A stretch of 64,000 nt of DNA from Henckelia pumila (taxonomy: Eukaryota > Streptophyta > Magnoliopsida > Lamiales > Gesneriaceae). A program made the position numbers and the translations under genes. The notes below the pieces were generated by a model that was not told the origin of the DNA, searched no databases, and saw only the letters and a list, made by a program, of their open reading frames with translations. Shown here in pieces: positions 24,786 through 33,054 of this stretch. The stretch spans positions 18,470,206 to 18,534,205 of the forward strand of contig NC_133122.1 of NCBI RefSeq assembly GCF_033568475.1, read 5' to 3'. Within the stretch, counting starts at the first letter, position 1; the number at the start of each line of letters is the position of its first letter.

Positions 24786-25155
24786 ATTATATATATAGAT
24801 ATTCATATAAAATATTTTTAGAAACAATTTGTCTCCGACTGAATGTAGCGCTGGCCACTCATATATGATATATCCCAGACCCCTGTCCTTGTTCCTGGCG
24901 CAGCCGCCCCTAGTTGCCTTTATGAAATATGTATTTGGCCAAACAAAGAATAAGTTTGCCAAAATGATTAAGAAAACTTTAGTTCCTTAAAAAAAATTGA
25001 TTAAGAAAATTAAGCAAACCTTTTTAAAATAATAATGCATTGACCTCTTCACTGATTTGTCGGATATTGTGATAATTTAATTTATTATTAATGAAGTACT
25101 AAATAACAGCTGTTAGTAATTTGTCTTATTAGAGTGTTTATATATATAAATATAT

Positions 25156-25466
25156 AGGGAAAATTGCTTTTTTGGTCCTGTATGTTTGTCACTTTGCGAT
25201 TTTGGTCCTTTATATTTTTAGATTGCAGTTTTAGTCCGCTATCTTTATTTTTTTGGCAATTTTAGTCCTTTTTCCGATGTGGCGCTGACGTGGCACAAAT
25301 TCAATGCTGATGTGGAGCTGACGTGTACAGTGCCACGTCAGCATTTTCGAAGAAAAAGGACCGAAATTGCCAAAAATCGAAACATACAGGACTAAAACTG
25401 AAATGTGAAAACATAAAGGACCAAAATCGTAAAGTGACAAACATACAGGACTAAATTTGCAATTTT

Positions 25467-25470
<4 letters not shown>
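25156..25470. mobile_element. foldback element, AATTGC-TTTGGTCC family, copy 4 (best preserved)
   Basis: The left arm (AGGGAAAATTGCTTTTTTGG..CCTGTATGTTTGTCACTTT) pairs closely with the right arm (AAAGTGACAAACATACAGG..AATTTGCAATTTTCCCT). The centre has complementary GCTGACGTGGCAC and GTGCCACGTCAGC words. It sits in TA-rich flanks. High arm identity suggests that it is the youngest of the four. Confidence 0.75.
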
Positions 25471-25502
<32 letters not shown>

Positions 25503-25657
25503 TTATTTTGATCTTACGCACCATAGTGTGCAGAATTTATTAACATACACTAGTAGGTTTTACCGTTTTAATGGTTTCTAAAAAAAAATACTAAAACAGA
25601 TTAGTGAGTTTTAGTGATTGCTTACGAAAATTCTAAAATGTGCCATGATCATAATTA

Positions 25658-25693
<36 letters not shown>

Positions 25694-25695
<2 letters not shown>

Positions 25696-25895
25696 TAGAA
25701 AAAAATGCACACGCTTTGCGTGTGTAAAATAAAATTTTTTATATGTAATTTTTTTTAAAAAAAATAAAGAATGAAATGAATGGAAGGTTTTTTGTGGGTA
25801 GTTAATTGAAAAGGGTAATCATGGAATTATGAGATTTTGGTATCCTCAATGTGGTTACTCTAATAGCCTCATCTTTAATATAATAGTATATATAT
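25694..25895 (-). mobile_element. possible short Helitron end/remnant
   Basis: Read on the minus strand, the sequence ends with a short hairpin (ACACGC-AAA-GCGTGT) about ten bases before CTAGT at 25694-25698. A TATACTATTATATTAAAG start lies on the far side, near 25890. Hairpin plus CTAGT is the plant Helitron 3' signature. The 5' side runs into (TA)n and cannot be placed exactly. Confidence 0.5.
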
Positions 25896-25900
25896 ATATA

Positions 25901-26070
25901 TAGAGTTTTGTTATGTTGTCCATCTCCGGTGCCCACCTCCATGCCCACCTATGAGGGGTCAATCATGCAATTGATGAGATGAATCATATACAAATGATTC
26001 ATTCAATGGATGAGTGCCACCTCATAGGTGGGCATGGAGGTGGGCACCGAAGGTGGGCAGCATAGCAAAA

Positions 26071-26075
<5 letters not shown>
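25901..26075. mobile_element. hairpin element in (TA)n run: GTGCCCACC family, copy 1
   Basis: The left arm (AGAGTTTTGTTATGTTGTCC..GGTGCCCACCTCCATGCCCACCT) pairs with the right arm (AGGTGGGCATGGAGGTGGGCACC..GGGCAGCATAGCAAAACTCT). (TA)n runs bound both ends. No coding capacity. Confidence 0.75.
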
Positions 26076-26100
<25 letters not shown>

Positions 26101-26106
<6 letters not shown>

Positions 26107-26297
26107 TTATGCTATGATGCCCACTTTTCGTGCTCACCTCAATGCCCACCTATGAGGTGACAATCATCCAATTGATGAATCATTAATCATTCAATGGATG
26201 AGATGAATCATATACAAATGATTTATCCAATGGATGAGTGTCACCTCATAGGTGGGCATGATGGTGGGAACGAAAAGTGGGCAGCATAACAAAACTG

Positions 26298-26300
<3 letters not shown>
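26101..26300. mobile_element. hairpin element in (TA)n run: copy 2 of the same family
   Basis: The left arm (GTTATGCTATGATGCCCAC..) pairs with the right arm (..AAAAGTGGGCAGCATAAC). It shares the CCCACCTATGAGGTG and GATGAATCATATACAAATGAT core with copy 1. It is flanked by (TA)n on both sides. Confidence 0.75.
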
Positions 26301-26328
<28 letters not shown>

Positions 26329-26330
26329 AT

Positions 26331-26436
26331 GAAATTTTGCTATACTGCCCACCAACCGTGCCAACTTCTGTGCCCACCATATATAAAACAATTGTACATG
26401 GTGAGCACAGAAGTTGGCACGGTTGGTGAGCAATAT

Positions 26437-26441
<5 letters not shown>
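26331..26441. mobile_element. hairpin element in (TA)n run: shorter, related copy 3
   Basis: The left arm (TTTTGCTATACTGCCCACCA..GCCAACTTCTGTGC) pairs with the right arm (GCACAGAAGTTGGC..TGGTGAGCAATATAACAAA). It has the same outer ends as copies 1 and 2 but a different core. (TA)n lies on both sides. Confidence 0.7.
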
Positions 26442-26467
<26 letters not shown>

Positions 26468-26857
26468 CAACTTTTTAGTAAGGATTCACACCGACTGGAA
26501 ACGGGGAAATATTCGGCAACCGCCCATAAATTTCAATGTCAAAATATTACTTGCAAACATAAAATTTAAAATACAAATTTCTCGAAAATCACATTTAATA
26601 AATTTCAATGTCAAAATATTAAGTTCCAATCATATGGGGGGCTAAAATCACATTTAAAAAACACACAAACATACAAAAATTTAAATGAGATCGTTTTAGG
26701 AGTAATTTTATAAGACGGACCTCCAATCCAATTTGACTCATGAAAAGTTTTAATTTTTATGTAAAAATTATTATTGTTCATTATAAATATAGAAATGATC
26801 AACCGTATCACATATATAAATCCGTGAGCTTTTTTTTTTACCAGAATTGATATTGTT

Positions 26858-27022
26858 TTTTTTTTTTACGTAGGAACCCGCAGCCGCTATCTTACGGTGC
26901 GCTCTGGGTAAACCTCCGAACTAACACATAGCCTGTAAACTAAGTCAGTCAGGTAAACCACACTGGGCAAGCCCTGTGTGACAGACTAGTCCAAAACGAT
27001 GTTGGCAGAGAGAATCGAAACC
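26858..27022 (-). mobile_element. Au-type SINE, 5'-truncated
   Basis: The element is read on the minus strand and is about 165 bp including its tail. It starts just before a pol III B-box-like word (GGTTTCGATTCTC). It carries the Au-SINE body words GGTTTACC and GTTCGGAGGTTTACCC, and ends AGCGGCTGCGGGTTCCTACGT followed by an A-rich tail, which appears as T's on the plus strand. It is bounded by a perfect 10-bp direct repeat TGATATTGTT (26848-26857 and 27023-27032), the target duplication of L1-type retroposition. No A box is visible, so the 5' end looks truncated. Confidence 0.9.
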
Positions 27023-27032
27023 TGATATTGTT

Positions 27033-27809
27033 GATATCTCCTGTAACGTATCTTTAATTACTCCATTAATGAAAAAATAAATTTGAAAATAAAATAAAAT
27101 AAGACTTAAATTTGATTAATTTAATTATGAAAATTAAAATTAGATCAATTCAAATTACAGAAGCAATTTTGTTACTTTTTTATTTTTATTTTGAACAAAT
27201 TTGAAATGGGACGTGAGTTTTCGGGTTGACATTTCTCTAAGCGAAATTCCGTCACATTGCTTAAGTTGGCAGACATTTTAAACTTATTATGGGGCCTCGC
27301 CCCATAGCCTTTAATGTTATTTGACAATAAGTGCTCGCAAATAATTATGTTGATTTAATTTCAAACTTTTCAGCTTATTAAATAGCGAAATGTGTTGCGT
27401 GAGGGGCAATCATTATATACAGGTTATCTGTGTATTATGTCGATTCAAATCTATAATTTGATAGCTACATATGCTTAAGTATTGGAGCATGGAAACAACA
27501 GATTTTATAAATATTTGTTCAAACGGATCACTATTTTTTTTTTAATAATGAGGTGAAGGCTGAAATTTGAAATCAGACATTTTCATTTTGAGTTATGTTA
27601 TACATATAACATGACATTTTTATTTTATTGTTGTGATATAATTAACATACCACTAGGAGCTCCTTTGGCTTAGTATCAGATTTTTTTATTTTTATTTTTA
27701 TTTAATGAATTTCGAAAGTCAAAACTTCCGTACTTGTCTTGTATATCCATTGGTTCAAAAACTCTCTTTCTAATTAAATTTAAAATTGCATATATCTATA
27801 TCTATATTA
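27033..27809. other. intergenic, no gene recognised
   Basis: AT-rich sequence between the SINE and the Helitron. No frame or RNA feature is supported. Confidence 0.5.
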
Positions 27810-28101
27810 TCTATACTATTAATAATGAGAGAGAGCCTAATAATAACTCCTTTTGGTGAAACTTTTTTTAATATTCCAAATATACCCTTAATTTGTGGTG
27901 GCTTTTGTTTTATTAATTCAAATTTGATTTACTTTTTTAATTAATTTATTTAAACTTTATTTTCTTTTTCTTTAGTCAAAGAATGTTTGAATTTGTTCCG
28001 TCATAATTATAAATAATTATATAATCATATTTTTTTATTAAAAAAAATCTTTCATCTTTTATATTTTGTGTACACGCATCGCGTGTGCCAAAGTTGCTAG
28101 T
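27810..28101 (+). mobile_element. short non-autonomous Helitron (292 bp)
   Basis: It starts with TCTATACTATTAATAATG and ends with a GC-rich hairpin (ACACGC-ATC-GCGTGT, 28072-28086), ten bases and then CTAGT at 28097-28101. It lies exactly between an A (27809) and a T (28102). These are the defining features of plant Helitrons: 5' TC, 3' hairpin plus CTRR, insertion in AT, and no target duplication. There is no Rep/helicase, so it would move in trans. Confidence 0.85.
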
Positions 28102-28102
28102 T

Positions 28103-28250
28103 ATATATAAAGCAAGAGTATCTTAATGATCTCTGGTATGCTTTTATTTTTAATATTTTTTTTCTAAAAAAACTCACATAAAATTATCAATTGCAAAAAA
28201 AAAAAATTTAAATCAAATACTTTTAAAAAATAAATCTATACTATATACAC

Positions 28251-28292
<42 letters not shown>

Positions 28293-28453
28293 GTTACACA
28301 TGCATTATATATAAAGCAAGAGTATTTTAGTGATCTCTGATATGCTTATTTTTAATTTTTTTTCTAAAACAAACTCACACAAAATTATCAATTGCAAAAA
28401 AATAATATTAAATCAAATACTTTAAATAATAAATCTATATATATTATATACAC

Positions 28454-28489
<36 letters not shown>
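28103..28489. repeat. tandem duplication, two units of about 200 and 185 bp
   Basis: Unit 1 (about 28103-28304) and unit 2 (about 28305-28489) both begin ATATATAAAGCAAGAGTAT and share GATCTCTG(G/A)TATGCTT, AAATTATCAATTGCAAAA and AAATCAAATACTTT. Each ends in a (TA)n run. They differ at scattered positions, so the duplication is not recent. Confidence 0.75.
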
Positions 28490-28492
<3 letters not shown>

Positions 28493-28567
28493 GATACTAG
28501 TCGCAGCGCACGCATATTGCGAGTGTAACATTATATATAATGCGTGTGCGCTGTGACTAGTATCATT
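28489..28567. repeat. compact near-perfect hairpin with GC-rich arms
   Basis: The left arm (AATGATACTAGTCGCAGCGC..) pairs with the right arm (..GCGCTGTGACTAGTATCATT) over roughly 30 bp with few mismatches. Both arms hold CTAGT next to a GCGCACGCAT/ATGCGTGTGC word, resembling two Helitron 3' ends facing each other. Confidence 0.65.
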
Positions 28568-29172
28568 TTATGAGAGGACAACAATCCAACATAACGACAG
28601 CTACCATACGTTATATTTGCAGTCATGCACTTGTTCTAGCTACAAAATTTTGGGCTAATATATATATATAGAGAGAGAGACTTCTACTGAAAATTTATAA
28701 CCTATAAGTCAAAAAAATATCACACAAAATAATCATTCATGCTCCACTTTTGTATTTCCAGAAGTTGGAAAAATCAACGTAGATTTTTTTTTCCCTTTAC
28801 GATAAAGAAATTTACACGTTTGTTTTGAAGTAGCAGCGTAAACTTTAGAAACAATAGCACATTTTCCTTTTAAATTCTTCCCTCGTGAGGAATGAGTGGC
28901 ACAGGAAGAAAGATTTTTGCTAGCTACTTGTTAGATCTTATTTTTGGTTATTATCTGTAGATCTAATGGTTATTATTATTGATTCAAATGTATGAGATTC
29001 ATGTTTGATCCGACAAAATAAAAAAAGTTATCAATTATCAGGATCGAATTTAAGTGGTGGCAAGAAATTAAAGAGGTAGATTTCTTGACAAAAGAAAGTA
29101 TTTTTTTGTTCAAAAATTTTGGCAAAGCCCTTAATCAATTTTGTGGCTCCACTTTTGTTAGAGCACGTACAA
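28568..29172. other. intergenic, no gene recognised
   Basis: Mixed AT-rich sequence without a supported feature. A short (GA)n patch lies near 28670. Confidence 0.45.
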
Positions 29173-29245
29173 TGGGCGAGGAAGCCCACGCGAGGAAGTG
29201 GGCTTCCTCGCCCATCTTCATTTCTCGCCCCTTCAAGGGGCGAGA
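29173..29245. repeat. GC-rich island with two perfect hairpins
   Basis: The first hairpin is TGGGCGAGGAAGCCCAC (29173-29189) paired perfectly with GTGGGCTTCCTCGCCCA (29198-29214). The second is TCTCGCCCCTT (29223-29233) paired with AAGGGGCGAGA (29235-29245) around one base. GC-rich sequence with GCGAGGAAGCC words continues to about 29310. The preceding word TTAGAGCACGTACAATGG resembles the terminus of a dispersed plant MITE, so this is probably part of an element rather than a gene. Confidence 0.6.
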
Positions 29246-29310
29246 ACTCGTTATCCGCGTGCGAGGATGTAGTGGGCCTTGCGCGGAGACCCTTGGCGCG
29301 AGGAAGCCTT

Positions 29311-30175
29311 GCTTATTTTTTTATTTTTATTTTTTTCATGTGGGACCCAACGCATTCTTTTTTTAAAAAAAAACTAAAGATCTAACGGCAAGATTTTAAT
29401 CTGGCCGTTTTGAATTATTAAAAATAATTTAAAAATAAAATTAATAATATATAATTTTAAATTAAATATAAAATTAATAATAATATAATTTTAATTATGT
29501 GCAAGTTTTAAATTTTAATGAAATAAAATTTTATTTGTGTATTTCTTAATTTTTTGTAGTTTTTAAAATTTAATTATGTGTAGTTTTATTTTTTCAATTT
29601 GTGCAATTTTATTTTGTGTTTTAATAAAAATATATTTAATAGAATAAAAAATTAATATTTCAACATCTTCTCTACAACATCATCCCATTCTCGTTGAACC
29701 AAGTAATGATGTCTTCGTCTCTGACATCTCATGTAATGAAGTTATCAAATTCATCAAACGGACATCATCTAGGGTCATTGTACGTACTCAAGACAAAAAG
29801 AGGACCGAATGGCCCATTCATCTATTGGGCCTTGGATGAGAATATCTGAGTCGTACGTACTCAAGATAAAGCCCAATAATGGAAAATGGGTAGGTATAAT
29901 AAATTATAAAATATATCTAGAGGAAAATCATCTGATTAAAAACAACAAAATAGTGCCACACTAATACAAATTAGATGAATACTACGAATATTTCCCGGAA
30001 CCCAGTATTCACAAAATGGTGCCAAACTATAATTTATTCGACGTTTATATAAATATATAAAAAATATATTTTGATCATCGGAAAATGTAAACTTAAGTTT
30101 CATTATAACATATTTGTGTGGGACAAGCTGGTAATGTGTTAATATAAATTCAAGATTCAAAATAATTATTCGTGA

Positions 30176-30206
<31 letters not shown>

Positions 30207-30878
30207 GTCGAAATCATTAAGAACTTTAATTTATTTCACATGTCACACGAAACTGGTCCAGTTCAGACAAGATAGGAGAAGTGGAGTATTTTACGTCCGT
30301 ACCCAAAAAAAAGGGGTTGGCTTGCAATTGCATTGCATGCGTGATGCTTTCAAAAAACCTAATAAATGCCCCCTGACCACCACTGCGATTTCCTTCAAGG
30401 TTTTATCATTCATTTATTATGAAATTAAAATTAAATGTACAATATTATACTAGATTTTCGGTTGGAAATAAAGGCAAATATATATTTCCAGTAATTTAAG
30501 GAACATATATATATAATAAATTAAATTTATATATTTTTTTCGAAAAATATAATAATACATGAAATATATCTAGTGGTTGATCTTTTTTTCTTTTTTTTTT
30601 CCTTTTTTTGGCCTTTCTCCATCATGCAAATACACTAATAATTATAAATCGTTGTCTTGCTTAATAAATGGTTGAGGTCCGGCACGAGACGAAGAGGACA
30701 TGCATGGGACAAGTTATCATGAAAGAAGAGAGAAAAAAAGTGGTCACAATATAATGAGCCAACATGCATATGATTGTCCCTGCCGTTTTCACGCATGGAG
30801 GCCATACATTTTAGTAATAAATATTAAGGAACAAAAACATAAAAGACAAAAGGAAATAAATCATCTCAATTCTTTTTG
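29311..30878. other. intergenic, no gene recognised
   Basis: AT-rich sequence with a poly-T run at about 30179-30206. Open frames here are low-complexity and are not called. Confidence 0.5.
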
Positions 30879-32168
30879 GAGTAAAATGTATTTTGGTACA
30901 CGAATTATTGGTAAAATGTCATATTGGTACACGAACTATTGAAAATGGCTTCATTGGTACATGATCCAATTAAAAGGTCAATTTTACCCTTAATAGGAAT
31001 TAATATTATATTTATTAATTTTAAAATATCTTATTTATTTAAAAAATTAATTAAGTAAAATTCATTTCGATACACGAACTATATGTAAAATGTCAATTTG
31101 ATACACCAACTATAAGAGAATGATTTAATTGGTACATGATTTAACTAAAAAGTTTTATTTATCCTTTAGTAATTGATTTTAAGTTCAATTATTTTTAATA
31201 ATAAATTCAACTAAGTGAACATTTTATTTTTTAAATTAATTTTTATTTATTGTAAATTAAAATTTATATTAATTTAAAAATAATAAAAATAAGTATCTTA
31301 ATATTTTTATAATATATTTATTTTTTACTCATTAATAAATTATTTATATTTTTAAAATATTAATAATTTAAAATAAAATGGTATTTTTTGTTATCTATGT
31401 AAATAATTATCCATTTAAAAAAATTGATATAAATTATATAATAATAAAATCACAAACTCAATAAATAAATCATATGCAAGACTAAAATATATTTAATAAC
31501 GATAAAATATAATTAAATAAATATTTATTTATTTATATTTAATTTAAGTGCGAGTAAAAAAATATAAAATTACAAATTATTAAATCGAGTAAAAAAATTT
31601 TGGGTTATTAGAATTACGTAAATTGAGATAATGAGTGATATTTTTTCTGTGATATTTGTTTTTTCATGATCTAATCTTTAATTTTGAAAATTTTTATACT
31701 AAATTTTGAAAAACTAAAATGGTGATTATGCTTTTTTCAACTATTTAAACACAAGATCAACAGACTTCAGTGATATATATTTTTATCATATCAATATATT
31801 ATAATATTTGTTGTATAATTTTACTTAACAATTTTTATTATATATATAATTAATTTTTAAATAAATACGATATTTTAAAATTAATCAATATAATATTAAT
31901 TCCTATTAAGAGTAAAATTGAACTTTTAATTGGATCATGTAACAATTAAGTCATTTTTAATAGTTCGTGTACCAATATGACATTTTACCAATAGTTCGTG
32001 TACCAAAATACGTTTTACTCTTTTAAAATTAATAAATATAATATTAATTCATATTAAGGGTAAAATTGACCTTTTAATTGGATCATGTACCAATTAAGTC
32101 ATTTTCAATAGTTTGTGTACCAATATGACATTTTACCAATAGTTCGTGTACCAAAATACATTTTACTC
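30879..32168. mobile_element. long terminal-inverted-repeat element, Mutator-like, about 1.3 kb
   Basis: The left end (GAGTAAAATGTATTTTGGTAC..) and right end (..GTACCAAAATACATTTTACTC) pair over about 150 bp, including TTGGTACATGATCCAATTAAAAGG. The right terminal repeat is present twice in tandem (about 31885-32022 and 32023-32168), and a diverged extra arm lies near 31045-31190. Flanking sequences are near-identical (ATTCTTTTTG on the left, ATTCTTTTG on the right), about the 9-10 bp target duplication of Mutator-like elements. No coding capacity. Confidence 0.7.
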
Positions 32169-32271
32169 ATTCTTTTGTGTATGTATGTATCTTGTTACAA
32201 TTAGTGATTGTTATGTTCAACGGGCATAGGCTCACGCAAATGCGATGCAGAACAAACTTCTATAGATTTAG

Positions 32272-32390
32272 GTAGTGTTTGGGACTGGGAGAGCTTCTAC
32301 GAAGCACTTCTCAGCTTTTTCTTCATAAAATTTCAAAATTTTGTGAAAGAAAAGCTGAAAGTGTTTCCTAGAAGCTATCCCAAACACTAC
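32272..32390. mobile_element. 119-bp foldback MITE
   Basis: The left arm (GTAGTGTTTGGGACTGGGAG..CTTTTTCTTCATAAAATTT) pairs with the right arm (AAATTTTG..GAAAGAAAAGCTG..GGGATAGCTTC..CCAAACACTAC) almost end to end. Both ends read GTAGTGTTTGG, a terminus frequent in hAT-derived plant MITEs. TTTA lies on the right flank and near the left flank, but the target duplication is not certain. Confidence 0.7.
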
Positions 32391-32725
32391 TTTAATACTC
32401 TGTATTTTAATTGTTTCCGTTTTACGAACATAAAATTAACACAAATTGTTACAGAAGTAAGTTATAACTCTTTGCGCAACCAATTTAAATATTCCTCGCG
32501 GTCCGACATGAGATAAATTTCCGTGCTCAAGTGAAAAAATGCAGGCTCATCATCGAGCGATATATATTAATTATTTACGATTGAATCTAAAAAATACGTA
32601 TGCCAAGTATTTTTGTGATTTGCTTGTAATAGGGTCAACTTTCATGAATTTGAGAAGGCATACACATGATACCACCATTACCCTACATTATTATAAGGAC
32701 ATAAATAACTTTATCTCCTTATACA

Positions 32726-33054
32726 CAGCAGAAGCGTTGGGCATTCGTGAGGCGTTGAGTTGAATTAAAGATCTTGATATCTCAAATGTGATAGTCGAAA
32801 CGGATGATCTAGTGGTTATTAATGCTCTTATAAATCCGTCTAGTGATGCTTCTAGCCTTGGTTTGATTTTGGAAGATTGTAGATACCTAGCGTCAGACTT
32901 TCAATCTTGTGTTTTTTTCTTTTACTCGTAGATCAGCGAACCATGCAGCTCATGCTCTGGCTAAAGCGTCTGGTTCTTTGTCTGGTTGGGAAGGAAGAAT
33001 TTCTCCTTCGCCCTTGTTGATTTCTGATGTAATTTCTCCTAACTGTTATCTATA
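32726..33054 (+). pseudogene. RNase H-like fragment (RVT_3 type), LINE-derived remnant
   Basis: The translation contains AEALGIREAL, then after an in-frame stop IKDLDISNVIVETDDLVVINAL, and in a shifted frame SANHAAHALAKASGSLSGWEG. These match the E-A-L-R-E-A, ETD and NxxAHxLA words of the plant RNase H-like domain found at the 3' end of L1-type LINEs and in domesticated relatives. A stop and a frame change break it. No endonuclease or reverse transcriptase part is seen upstream, so it is a 3' fragment. It could instead be a decayed single-domain host RNase H gene. Confidence 0.65.

Noticed and set aside
29173-29245. microRNA precursor
   Set aside because: Stems are only 17 and 11 bp and sit in a repeat-like GC-rich island with a MITE-type flank. 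A plant miRNA precursor needs a longer arm.
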